A stretch of 64,000 nt of DNA from Saxidomus purpurata (GCA_022818135.1 JAFMSR010000017.1:18726014-18790013); one strand, 5' to 3'. Counted from the stretch's first letter, positions 47,850-59,127 are shown. The notes: a model not told the origin generated them from the letters alone. Program-made: numbers and translations.

Positions 47850-49924
47850 TTAATACTTGTAAATAGGTTCCCTCAAGTTACAGAGAGCGGCACAAACATT
47901 CAATATCTCGTCAATATGTCCAATCAAAGAGATGGGAAGTTCATTTGCCAAAATACGAAATGTTTTTAGGCGTCTGATAACTTGTTCAATCAAGATCCTA
48001 TGATTTGCAATGCGCTTAGTTTTTGCAACACATGCACTTGACATTTGTGAGTAACCGCGTTTCCCTGGTGGAACATACAGACTTATGTTTCTGTCTGCAC
48101 ATTCATCCGATATGTTAAACCCCTTGTCAGCCATCAGCATACTGTTCATTGGCATGGAGTCTAAATACTCTGAGTGTAATGTCAACGCTTTATCCGAAAT
48201 CCTACCAAGATAGGCTGAACTTACAAACACAATGGAACTGTTAGGAGCACAGGCAATTAATACCTTGAGCGTATTATGATGTTTGTAATTACTCCATGTA
48301 GCGGTTTGCAAATAAAGGTCTTTCGGGGTTTCAATAAAAATTTCAGTGCAGTCTATTATTGAGTGCAAGTCTGGCAGCGTCCGAAATCTCTCCGGCTTAG
48401 AACCGATCAAGGCCTCTTCATCTGGTACATACACCAACGATTTTAAAACAGAACACGAAGCTCTTAACCAGGAGAAAAAAATTCTTGAGCACAATGTCTC
48501 TGAAATGTCAAAGCGTTTAGCTAAATCCTTATTTAGAAGTCCCAATCTCAATTTCATCAACATCATAAGGAATTCACTTTTAGATGACATTTTCCGTGCA
48601 GGTCCAAACCTTGAATTTGTCTTAAATTTTCTGATGTTTTTCAGTATTGACACTACTCCTGTCCATCTTCTGTTAACATAAGGTGCAATTAAAGAATGCA
48701 TTTTTTCAAAGATTGATTTCTTGGACATTCCTGTATAGAAATTTACATCATTGTCAGTTTTTAAGACCTTCTCTGTATACACAGTGTTTTTCAATTTTGT
48801 GTTTGCTTCCTTCAGGGTCATGATTTCTAATTTAAGCTTATTAATAGTATCGTTCTGTTCTTTAATCATTCTACAGAGTCCAACAAACATTGCAAGGACT
48901 GTTAAAATCCATGGGAATTGAATAGGTGTTCTTGTGACTGTGTCAATCTCTGGGTCACAGGCATGGATTGGTGTAGCAAACAGCAACTCTGGCTCAGGAG
49001 TGGCAACTTTAACTTTTATCTTACGCAAAACTTTGTGTGGTCTGGTAGATTCAAACTGAGTCATACGTTTTACCCTCTTATCTGCTCCATCATAACCCAT
49101 GTTAAGTGTTGGGAGAGTGTTCTGAAGGGTCGGTTTTTTGTCAACAAAGTGTTTAGAGCACACTCTGCTGTCTTTAGAAGGAGACCACAACTTGGTACCT
49201 TCTCGTCGTCCAACTAGCTGCTTCCACTTTTCCCTGGCCTCGATATTATTTTTTCTGGTTGGAAATGCGAACAATCTGAAAAAAAGTTATTATATCATTT
49301 GAAAAACATGGTTATTATATCAAACTATGACAATGAGTTGTCTGGATAATAATATTCACTGATTTACAAAACAAGTAGTCTGCAGTTTCCAAGTTCTGCA
49401 GGCAGATTAACAGATTAAAGATTACCCATCTATCAGTCTATAAAGGTTACATGTACTGACGGCATGTTAATTTTTCTTATTTTGAAAAATGAAAAATACT
49501 TTATAGTATACATGTATAAAAAGATTCAAACACTGCACTGATTTTGTGCTACACATTTAAAACTTGTCAGTGTTAAATTGTCCTTTTAGAAGTTAAAAAT
49601 TAGACAGTCTTATACCTGAACATTTGATTATTATAGATATTTAGTCTTTGTCGCCCTGGCAAATCATACAAACCATCGGACCATGTGCTTATAAAACTTT
49701 GTTCATGCTCAAACTCAATTTGAAACCGAAAGTAATATTGATACTGAAAGTGAAAACAAAATAATTTTGTTTCAAAATTACATTTAAACCTACCTAAAAG
49801 GTGGTTCACAGGAGCACATCTTATCCTTATGCAGGCATCCACATTTTTCGCACAACTGGGACTTCCATTTCTTTAACCAATACGATCCGTTTGAACATTT
49901 GTTGACAGAGCATGTAAACGCCAT
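47850..49924 (-). CDS. THAP-domain DDE transposase (ISL2EU-like), two exons
   Basis: Exon 1 (49924-49794) begins MAFTCSVNKCSNGSYWLKKW and ends EPPF, with two bases of an Arg codon at donor gtaggt. Exon 2 (49275-47850) resumes LFAFPTRKNNIEAREKW after acceptor ttttcag, giving 518 residues. The N-terminus is a THAP-type zinc finger (C-x4-C ... VCSKHF). After a coiled-coil-like stretch (MIKEQNDTINKLKLEI) comes a helix-turn-helix, then a DDE_Tnp_4 fold. Its acidic residues are all visible: IIDCTEIFIE, MADKGFN and RILIEQVIRRLK. The frame is undamaged. With the convergent YqaJ-PHD gene it forms the two-gene cargo known for ISL2EU elements. Terminal inverted repeats of the whole element could not be fixed. 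Confidence 0.87.
49794..49924 (-). CDS. THAP transposase exon 1
   Basis: Forty-three codons and two bases. CSVNKC supplies the first zinc ligands and CLHKDKMCSCEPPF leads to the splice. The start ATG is the first in frame; its upstream 100 bp contain ETS-like (ccggaa) and NRF1-like sites. Confidence 0.75.
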
Positions 49925-49983
49925 GATTTCCTTTGTTTTTACTCGAAATTTCAAGAACGACAACTCTTGTATGATTTCCGGTT

Positions 49984-49997
49984 TTGCGCATGCGCAT
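49984..49997. promoter_or_regulatory. NRF1-type palindrome upstream of the THAP transposase
   Basis: TTGCGCATGCGCAT lies about 60 bp upstream of the transposase start on the minus strand. An ETS-core CCGGAAAT lies between them (minus strand, ~49973-49980). Both are common in animal housekeeping promoters. Confidence 0.5.
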
Positions 49998-50819
49998 TGC
50001 GGAACTGTCAATCGGTGTATATGGTGTCACACCGGTATTGTTTTGCTTCCGGGTCGTAGGGTGCTAAATTAGTCCCAAGTGAAAATTTCATTTTTGAGAT
50101 TTCATGTGCATTTGTGATGAGAAAACATTACCCTTCTGTAAATCTGCCATGGATTGCCATCATTTTCCACTGATTTTCATGGAAATCCGTGGCATTTGGT
50201 GAAAAAAATGATGAAAATGGATGGAAAGACATGGAAAACGGTGGCATTTTCTAAATTGCCACCGTTTTCCATTGATTGGTGTAAAAAATGCCACCATCTG
50301 CCATGGAATAGTAGTGGCAATCGATGTAAATTTGGACTTAGTTTTTTTAAGGGGTGGAAAACGGTGTAAATTACAGACTGCAGTACAAATTATAAGCTAA
50401 ATCTCTGGACTTAGAAATTTTGCAGAGTGGCAAACGGTGGAAAACACTTAGACTTTTTCTAATGCAGTACAAATTATAAGCTAAATTGCTGGACTTAGAA
50501 ATTTTGCAGAGTGGCAAACGATGGAAAACACTTTGACTATATTTTGACCTAGACATTTCAGACACAAAGCAGTTTTGATGAGTTTCTTTCTTTAAGCCAA
50601 ATATTACATAACAATCAGAAATAACAGGTCAGTGCATATACAATGCAACTAAGATATATGTCCGAATAAGATATGGTACAGAACTATTCAATTTGATTTT
50701 TTCATAGTTAAATTTTAAATATGAGACTGCAATCAAATTAAATCTATAATTTTTCCTGTTCTGTTTATCATATTTTGGAATTTCACTTTGTTGTGGACTT
50801 AGTTGTATTTAAACCTGTG

Positions 50820-50998
50820 TTAAAGACCACCTCCAAACAAAGACCACCCTGCAATTAAAGATCAGTTGGGGGAAAACCATGCACTATTCAATATAATGTG
50901 GACACTGTCTTATATCCTGTGAATAAAGACCACCTATCAACAGATATCACTTGAGCTCCTTCCCAGAGAGTGGTCTTTGTTTATAGCTTTGACTGTAA
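50820..50998. repeat. Small repeat fragment (aagaccacc ... tttgactgta)
   Basis: Starts taaagaccacctccaaacaa and ends gtggtctttgtttatagctt then tgactgta, with loosely complementary ends. A shorter relative is at 3863-3915 in the satellite edge. Function unknown. Confidence 0.5.
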
Positions 50999-50999
50999 A

Positions 51000-52790
51000 C
51001 AATTTCAAAACTTACATTAAATCAGAGTGAAATCTTAAAATGCTATATATAACATGACAATGCTTCAGTATAACATTTGGAAAATTTTGTACTGCTAACT
51101 TAAAAAAATCTTTTCTGTTTATATTATCAATCATTATATAACCCTAAGTATTTTGTGCTATATTTAGTAGGGATTTTCATACTTAGTTTGAGAGTCTAAA
51201 TGTGCATGTACATGCACTTGTTTAAAATTATGCCTATTGTTCAAATTTCATGAATTTACCTGTTGTTAAAAAAAAACTTACTTTAAACTATAATGGAGAG
51301 GAAAAGCATGAACACATAATTATGTGTCTATAAGTCAATTCTTTTTCCATTTGTTTTATTATCAACTGAGTACTGTAACTGACCTTCATATTCGGAGGCA
51401 AGGTAATTAATCTCTGTGGGGTCATTCAGGGAACTTGATCATAAAAATAGATAGCATGCAAAGATAACACTCAACATCATTCTTTACAATCACCACCTGG
51501 AACCTCAGTATCAATTTACAGGAAGCAGGATTTATCAGCCAGATCTCTACAGGAAGCGGTGATTTTGATTTGTTGATTTGAATGTTAGAGAGTGTCTGAA
51601 CAAGTGTTTGTAAGAAATATTTACACGTGGAAGGAATACTTTTGTGAACTTTGTACTGAACAGGACAGTATCATTTGTATAAAAATAATTATTAATCTAA
51701 ATATAAAATGATGGTTTAAATCACTTGTGTGAACTGAGGATTTGAAAAATCACCTTATGCAAACAGGAGTGGCTGTGCAGCAGAGGTATACATTTTGAAT
51801 ATTTGATTCATGTATAATGTATATTTTCTAGAGTAGCAATTATTGAAGCTTTTAAGTAAAATGTTTTCATTAAATGAAACCATAATAGACATGATAGAGA
51901 TATAATATAATACATTGTAATATTGCAATTTAAATAAATGCATAGACATTTTTTTGGTAACTTGGATAATAAACAAAACCCAGAATCTTTAAAATAATAA
52001 TTATGAAACTTTTAATTGCAAGTAAACTTCATGACATTTTCACTCCCAGGTGGAATTCTCTTAACCTTATGTATGGTTTTCTTCAGACCAGGTTAATTTT
52101 CACCATGCAGGAATGGCTAGAATACTGGTAGGCCAAAACCTGGAGATGAAAGCAAACCAGTCTTGGATCAAGACAGGCTTGTAGTATTAACTTATGAGGT
52201 ATGTACATCACCTAATTTGAGTGTAAACATTGATAACTACAATTTTTCATTAGTTACAAAATAGTTGCCTCATTTCACTGTGTTACCTAACACAATACAG
52301 GCCTCGACAGTGTGAACTGAATTCTTAGATGTTAATTGATATTTTCAGTAATTCTGAATATTTGTTACTGACTTACTGTATCCCAATATAAGTGCTAATG
52401 ATACAACAAAGTACAACGGCTTGTTATAAATGATAAGGGCCTGCAAATTTAAATTAAAGTTGAACTTTCACAAAGCCACAAGAATAGATACCAGTTACTT
52501 GTTTGTTTGCAGTATGCATAATTTGCTTTGTAGAAACAAGTTTTTAATTATTTTTCAGAACATGTGGTGTTCAGCTGGGGGAAGAAAACCACAGATTGTG
52601 TAAAGGAACAATGGTCAGGAATGTGCGACGACAGTGTCAGAAACCTAATAAGACACAAAAAATTGAGACATTTACAAAGACATTGCTTGCAGTTTATGTA
52701 AATTTTGTAAAAAGGTTTCATAACTTTCTTGTTTCTCAATAAATTTCAATTCATTTTGAATATTTTTTTTTTTAATTTTAGTAAAAATTA
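51000..52790. other. Unrecognised AT-rich interior of the TA-flanked element
   Basis: No open frame with a known domain, no tandem repeat and no recognised family on either strand. A ggcctcgaca motif at ~52299 also occurs at ~31151. Confidence 0.5.
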
Positions 52791-52799
52791 CAGAATTCA

Positions 52800-53460
52800 A
52801 AGAGCATGAAGATGGTGGCATTTGGTGGAAATCGACGGTAAATTTTCCACCAATTTCCCCGGTTTTAGGTGGCAAATTTGCTATTAAAATCGATGGAAAA
52901 TGTTTCAATACTCCACCGATAGTGGCACTTGGTGGAAAACAGTGGCATTTTTGCCAAGAATTTTCACTGAGGTTATTGATGGAAAACAGTGGCAAACAGT
53001 GGCAAAATCAGTGGCATTCGATGGAAAGTGTTTCAATACTCCACCGATGGTGGCACTTGGTGGAAAACAGTGGCATTTTTTCCAACGATTTTCACTAGAT
53101 TATAGATGGAAAACAGTGGCAAACAGCGGCAAAATTGCAGTGGCATTCGATGGAAAGTGTTTCAATACTCCACCGATGGTGGCACTTGGTGGAAAACAAT
53201 GGCATTTCTGCCACTGATTTTCACTCAAGCTATTGATGGAAAACAGTGGCAAAATAACAGTGGCATTCGATGGAAAGTGTTTCAATACTCCACCGATAGT
53301 GGCACTTGGTGAAAAACAGTGGAAAATAGTGAAAATTGATAGACCTTCTCATTGCCTTGCTGTTTTTTCATTGTTTTACACCGTTTTCCAACAAAATTTG
53401 CTTGTTTCAATACTCCACCGTTTTCCACTGTCTAAATTGGTGGCAATCCATGGCAGATTT
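52800..53460 (+). repeat. Minisatellite, ~131 bp units, at the right end of the TA-flanked element
   Basis: Four units contain gtttcaatactccaccgat (near 52896, 53029, 53160, 53280), gtggcacttggtggaaaaca and gtggcattcgatggaaagtg. Shorter tggaaaacagtggca motifs repeat within each unit. The same words occur at the left end (50150-50340), so the unit derives from the element's inverted ends. Confidence 0.8.
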
Positions 53461-54185
53461 ACAGAAGGGTAGCTGCAGTCCAGATTTTGCATGATGATTT
53501 TAATTCAGACTGTCTATTAAGAACTTACAGTGTTTAAATTGTTTTTTATAGGATTACTTCTTCAGAGTGGATGAACACAGAAGTAGAGGTCATCCGAGTC
53601 ATTCGGCTGGAGTGTACTGGAAAACTACACAGTGACTGGTTGTGTATTGAAATAGCGAGAAACTTGTGCGTTATAATTAGTGTTTTTTGTGAGTGTTTGG
53701 GAAGGACAGTAGGTGTATTTTATAGAAGGACAATCAGAAAATCTTTAGAAGTGCCAGTATGACCAAGGGAGACAATGGAATATAGACATTTTCACTCTAT
53801 TTTTAATGTAGCAAAATGACTGTGGTGTGACACCTAGATGTGTGAAAGTGAAAGTAGAAAATCAGGACCTGTGATATCATTATTGCTTCAATTGAGCTGA
53901 AATTTGAAACACAGATTGCTAATGGAGACAGAAATATGATGAAGTCAAAAAAAATTGAATAGTAAGTAAAACTTAAAATTAATTTTAATTTAAATTTTAA
54001 AATATTTAAATTTAGACATATGAGCCTGTGTAATGTACACACAGCTCCCATAATGCATGTGACCAGTCTAGAAAATACCCTTCCTGTCTGAATTTGTCGT
54101 CTGCACACAAAAAGTTCATTTGCAGCAGAATATATTTGCTTAAAACTTGATGAAATTTAATTAAAAGTTTGAAATTTATTTAAAA

Positions 54186-54578
54186 ATGGAAGAGTTTTAC
54201 CAGAAATGTGAAGAGAAGTTGAAATTTTATTCTGAAAGGCATGAGAAAAGTGAATGTGTGGTTTGGACCGGTCCATGCAGTAAAGGTTATGGCCAGTTCA
54301 GGTACCGGGACCCAAGAGATCCCTTTGGAGCCGGGCACCGAACAAGAGGTGCACACCGGATGGCACTGATGGTAGCAGTGCACGACTTGGATGTTTCATC
54401 TAGAAAACAAGCAAGCCATTTGTGCAATAATAAATTGTGTGTAAATGTTGTTCATCTGAATTTTGAAGATAACTATACCAATAACAACAGAAAAATTTGT
54501 TTTGATAGTGGTCACTGCAGTGGACATGTTGACACAGAAGGTCAGAAACAGCCGGACTGCATTGTTGATTTGGGATGA
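54186..54578 (+). CDS. His-Cys-box (I-PpoI-like) endonuclease
   Basis: Intact frame of 130 residues. The C-terminal half has the ligand and catalytic spacing of the Physarum homing endonuclease I-PpoI. SHLC gives the general-base His78 and Cys80, then Cys85 and His90 (C-x4-C-x4-H). Asn99 lies nine residues on, where I-PpoI binds metal. Cys105, Cys111, His114 and a later Cys125 form the second zinc site. The N-terminal CVVWTGPCSKGYGQFR matches the start of the zf-His_Me_endon family. It lies just inside the left 471 bp repeat and converges on the Mutator-like transposase. I infer a DNA nicking or cutting enzyme that works with the element. No nuclear localisation signal is obvious. Activity is not shown by sequence alone. 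Confidence 0.85.
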   Translation: MEEFYQKCEEKLKFYSERHEKSECVVWTGPCSKGYGQFRYRDPRDPFGAGHRTRGAHRMALMVAVHDLDVSSRKQASHLCNNKLCVNVVHLNFEDNYTNNNRKICFDSGHCSGHVDTEGQKQPDCIVDLG

Positions 54579-54817
54579 GGAGCTGTGAATCTCACCTGTT
54601 TAAGACAACGGTAAGTATAACAGCTTTTATTTCTTTATATGTATAGCCTGGTAGTGCAGCAAATGCTTATTCTGCCAGTGGTAGGACTTTTTTACTGTTT
54701 GCATTTTTAAGTTACTCTGTTTCGGCTAGCTTCAAGCCATCATCAGTAGTGCTGCTATGCACTAGACAGAGCTTTTTTATCATCGGTAAGTACATGGCTA
54801 CTGTGTCTTATCATTCT

Positions 54818-54861
54818 TCTGCTCTGCTCTGCTCTGCTCTGCTCTGCTCTGCTCTGCTCTT
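54818..54861 (+). repeat. Pentanucleotide microsatellite (TCTGC)n
   Basis: About nine perfect copies of tctgc lie between the convergent nuclease and transposase genes. Confidence 0.95.
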
Positions 54862-54873
54862 TGCCACAGGATG

Positions 54874-56785
54874 TTATTTGAGTTTTCGGGCATAGGTATG
54901 TATGCAGTCATCTAATTGACCCTTTTGATAGTCTTCTTCCACATCACCATTTTCTCTTAACATGCGATGTCTTAGCTCCATATCTGCTCTAAGTGCTCGA
55001 CGCCGGTTACGATACTTTGATGTAACTTTGTAGTGTTTGTGGTAAGCAGCCTTTTTTGATATAAGCCTAAGACGCCGCTGTGCTGATTTGGAGAGAAATG
55101 TCTTGCTTACGCATTGTAGCTTCTTCTTCACTGAGGTGTCCACACCATTATTTGAACGTAGTACTTGTGACGAGACGCGGCCCTTGAATGTCTGGGAAAA
55201 GCTGACATTTTTGGGTAGTGTAGCAACTGTACTTCTGTTGAATCCCTCACACTTTTGTGTGGATGTTCCTGAGCTAACCTTGTAAATTGCCGCCTCACTT
55301 AGTCGCACATTCAGTATGTCTTCCATTAATCCTTTGTCATTTTCATTCATCTTCAGGTGATTCAGTTTTGCTGGACCAATGACATAAGATTTGTACCACC
55401 AACATCCAGAACCTTCACCAGAGCAGACAAGAGATTTAGCTGGACAGAAACTACAGTTTCCTGCATAACACTCAATTGTAGCAGCCCGTATGTCTGGTAA
55501 GTCCTTTATCATTTTTGTGATGTCACCTTTACCCCTACGCTTCATTTCTTCTATAACAGCATTACACCTGTGTTTCACATCCTTCGCAAGGTCAGTCTGT
55601 GCCTTCCGTCGCTCTTGTTTTTTTTGGAAGTGGAAACATCTCTGGACTGAATTGTGTACGACCCAGCTTCCTCTCTTGTGTTGAGGCCAGGTGATTTGGG
55701 TCTGCTTGTCTTTGCACGGTCCAGCCATTTCCCTGCTCATTGTAAAATTTCTGCATTCCAAGGTGAGCTTTTGTGTCCCCATCAGTTGTGACAGTTCTAA
55801 CAATGATATCTTCCCCTGCAAAGTTCTTGACAAATCCTGTACCCATGTTTGCCTCAGAATGAGGCTCAAGGTAAGGTTTATCAGCTGTGCATTCATGATC
55901 ATCTGAAGGACACTGGATGTCAATCCCTTTATTTCTAAGTCTTGCTCCTTTCCAACAAAGCTTGTTTTCTGTGACAACATCTATAATAAACTTCTTTGGG
56001 GTGTGGTTTTCTATTGCCACAGCATACGCTTGAGAAGAACTTTGCCCAGGCTTGTAGGATGACTTCATCCATCCCCGGTTGTATCTTGCATCCATTGAAA
56101 TATCAATCTGTCTGGGATCTGTAGCTCCTGACTCTGAATTGTGCTGTATCACCCGTTGCCTCTTTTCAGTCATGTCCTCTTTATTTAACTGAGTAATCTT
56201 TTCACTGACCTCCTTTGTCAGTACCTGCAGATGGCTTGCAGTAGGAAATGGTAGGTCTAGTATTGTGAAAAGAGTTTCAGCCCTTGATATACCCATCGGG
56301 GTGTCCATTATTGCCACAGCCAGATTGGTGTTAATGGCTGCTCTCTTCGGACCATACTTTGAGTTCTTCATCTCGGCATATGTCTTCAATTCACTTGATA
56401 AATAGCCGCAAGATTTGCATTTAAATGTCAGTTTGCTGCCAAGTCCGAATTTAACTTCATTGTAGAAACTTAAACGCATTAATCTGCATTTGGCTTTAGA
56501 GTGCTCCTGGCTTAATGTGTTAGTTATATTCAGTAGATTGTCCATGTTTACTACACGGTTGCCTTTGAAGTCATTTTTCTCTTTCTCTAGGTATCTTTGC
56601 CGAAGGTTGTATTTGCCTGTGGATGCTGCCTCCAAGTTGGCTCCTGAGAAAGACACTGGTGCTGTAGACCTGTTGCTATCTTGCGGTGCTTCTGAAGGTA
56701 CACTTTCATGTCTCATTTTAGCATATATGTTACCAGACTTGAAAAAAATGCCTGCCGCCTTGCGCTTTCTATATCCCTTCACCAT
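54874..56785 (-). pseudogene. Mutator-like transposase with one frameshift
   Basis: Two overlapping minus-strand frames make one protein. The first, from the Met at 56785 (MVKGYRKRKAAG), covers a CKSC zinc pair (~123), then SMDARYNRGW (Asp ~232), CTADKP, the second acidic cluster TTDGDTKAH (~335-337) and DPNHL (~362). These are marks of the Mutator-type transposase domain widespread in invertebrate genomic proteins. The second frame supplies the C-terminus (LAKDVKHRCNAVIEEM, then Cys-rich CYAGNCSFCP and a basic end). The break falls in a run of eight A on the coding strand (55618-55625 T on plus), where a one-base difference would link the frames. It could be a real mutation, a homopolymer sequencing error or +1 slippage. 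An earlier ATG at 56896 exists but is less likely. Confidence 0.8.
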
Positions 56786-57497
56786 TTTTTCACTTTGAAA
56801 CTGCTTTGTCACAAATGAACTTTTAAAGTCTGTATGTGTGTGAATGATAATACAATTGTAACCCCTTTGTGCTAAAACTCTGGCATTGTCTTTCATTGGC
56901 TAATACTGATGGTTGTAAAATAGCACATTAATCTCTATAGATGACAGACTGATTCTTCCTTCAGTAGGTGGTGTTTGTTTATAGTCCTTTGCTAATTACT
57001 GTTTGCATTGCTGATTATCTTTTAATGGCATGATAAGCACATTGTACTTTGTTAAGACATATTACAGCTTAGTTGTCCAGTTTAAAAGACTTTTTTTCAG
57101 AAAAAAACCAGAAATTTCAGTCTTAAAACATGAAATTGACCCCAAAAAGGCATCTTTTTTACATTAAATTCCATATTTGGGCATTTTAAATTTAATTAAA
57201 TCAGTAAAGAATGGATTCATAAGAAACAACAAAGTCTGAGAAACATTTCAGTGTTTATTTCATCAAAATCCATTGAATACTTACCAAATAGCTGCAGTTT
57301 GAAATTGATATGTAGGCGCTGCTCGGAAATGCTGTCCGAGAGGGAATATCTTGCAAAAAGGATGTCTTTTAAAAATGAAATTTTCTTAAAGTAGATCATG
57401 ATCAGGCAAAAAATTTAGTGTGGATTTTTGTCGTAGTACATCAAAGAAACTGCAAGAACAGATATGTCTGCTAAACTCTAGTTGAGGGTGACATATA
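56786..57497. other. 5' flank of the transposase within the repeat-bounded unit
   Basis: AT-rich, no gene or named repeat; expected to hold the transposase promoter. It ends gagggtgacatata directly before the right 471 bp repeat. Confidence 0.5.
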
Positions 57498-57968
57498 GGT
57501 GTCACACCGGTATTGTTTTGCTTCCGGGTCGTAGGGTGCTAAATTAGTCCCAAGTGAAAATTTCATTTTTGAGATTTCATGTGCATTTGTGATGAGAAAA
57601 CATTAGCTGCAGTCCAGATTTTGCATGATGATTTTAATTCAGACTGTCTATTAAGAACTTACAGTGTTTAAATTGTTTTTTATAGGATTACTTCTTCAGA
57701 GTGGATGAACACAGAAGTAGAGGTCATCCGAGTCATTCGGCTGGAGTGTACTGGAAAACTACACAGTGACTGGTTGTGTATTGAAATAGCGAGAAACTTG
57801 TGCGTTATAATTAGTGTTTTTTGTGAGTGTTTGGGAAGGACAGTAGGTGTATTTTATAGAAGGACAATCAGAAAATCTTTAGAAGTGCCAGTATGACCAA
57901 GGGAGACAATGGAATATAGACATTTTCACTCTATTTTTAATGTAGCAAAATGACTGTGGTGTGACACC
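57498..57968 (+). repeat. 471 bp direct repeat, right copy, uninterrupted
   Basis: Same sequence and orientation as the left copy without the TA-flanked insertion. It has GGTGTCACACC tips and is bordered by ATATA on both sides, which could be a 5 bp target duplication. The left copy has TATAT and TAGAT. It could be a MITE inserted twice or a terminal repeat of the intervening unit. Confidence 0.85.
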
Positions 57969-59127
57969 ATATACCGGGTCTATTGACATGACGCGAAAGT
58001 ATCGATCGCACCCCTAGTCATTACCAGCCTTTCTACCCAAACTGTTTTAAATTTTCATAACTTGTCTTAAACAACAACTGGATGTTTAAATAGCAGGCTA
58101 TAATCTTTCATAAACAAATACTAGACTCTAGTAGTATTTCGTAACAAGTAATAATGATGATGAATAAGATGATGATGATGATAATTATGATACATGTACT
58201 ATAAAATTAATGTATCTATGAATATACCTGCCAAAATTTAGTGTAGCAAAAGAATCATGGTAAAGTTTGAAAGTTTTAGTTACAATACAATAAATTCTAA
58301 TTGTATTTATATTGAGTTAATATCTATTCTGTGTAAATGACAGCATGATCCAGAGAAATGAATCTGATTTTCTCTTTAGGTTATCGCATTTCTGTCTACA
58401 TTTAAAAATCGTAGTTAAGACATGTAGATCTATGTGATTTCTTACAGTTATTCGTACCCAGATACCAACCGACTTCGGCAAAATGCGGACATTTCGTACA
58501 ATTTTCGAACCACGTATTTACATAAACTACAACAATTACAACGTGTTTAAAGCATAAAAATATGTTGTCATATTTCAAAAAGACATCTACAAGTGCCTCT
58601 GTAGAGTTAATTTGCTGATAAATTTCAGTTTTATATCTAAGCGCATAAAGGCGTATTTTGGACTAGTTTTTCGGCATATCTTTAAGACACTAAATGACAA
58701 CTAGTCAGGCCGAGCACTTATGATGATAGAGGCGTTGGCAAGTTACAAAAAAATCGTTTTTTTATGGTGAATTCCGAGTTATGTAATTTAAAATTCAAGA
58801 GTACCTAGTGGTTCGATAACGTATTACGATGTTCCGATAGTTTATGTTCACGAACACAATATCGGATAAAAGACATAACATTATTCGGCATGACTAGTTG
58901 TCTTCTAGTGTCTCCGGTCTAACTATCAAAACCGCGTAGGAAAATAGTTCTATACAGAACAGATACCTCGTTGACTTTTAGTTACAAATTAGGAGAAAAA
59001 CAACAATATAATATTATGCTATTCTGAAATGTTTTGATATCATTTAGATATGTTACTATATAATTTTTAAAACAGAAACAGTTTAATTCGAAACAACTGA
59101 ATATATGGAACTACTTGTTTGTATGTA
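57969..59127. other. Spacer without recognised features
   Basis: The first bases, atataccgggtctattgaca, are partly complementary to the flank left of 50023. Otherwise AT-rich DNA with a short GATGAT run at ~58155; no gene seen. Confidence 0.45.

Larger units (their letters stand above)
50131..53469. mobile_element. 3.3 kb non-autonomous element with TA duplication
   Basis: The ends are inverted copies: cccttctgtaaatctgccat at the left and atggcagatttacagaaggg at the right, extending ~30 bp, with further ccaccgttttccactg units. TA flanks both sides, and the right 471 bp repeat shows the empty site (acattagctgc). A TA target fits Tc1/mariner-type or similar transposases, but the element encodes none. 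Its right third is a minisatellite; the middle is unrecognised AT-rich DNA. Confidence 0.85.
50023..53834 (+). repeat. 471 bp direct repeat, left copy, split by an insertion
   Basis: Made of 50023-50130 plus 53470-53834 once the inserted element is removed, exactly 471 bp, with no difference from the right copy that I can see. It begins GGTGTCACACC and ends GGTGTGACACC, so each copy has 11 bp inverted tips. It carries CCGGAAGC near its left end (minus strand) and a 63-codon frame (53571-53762) also present in the other copy. The outer flank TGTCAATCGGTGTATAT is partly complementary to the outer flank of the right copy. Confidence 0.85.

Noticed and set aside
53571..53762. 63-codon frame identical at 57705-57896, as a conserved gene
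   Set aside because: Identity reflects the 471 bp repeat itself. No domain is seen and whole-repeat identity gives no sign of protein selection.
50023..57968. LTR retrotransposon reading of the 471 bp repeats (TG...CA tips)
   Set aside because: No gag, reverse transcriptase, integrase, primer site or polypurine tract between them. The flanks are inverted rather than directly repeated.
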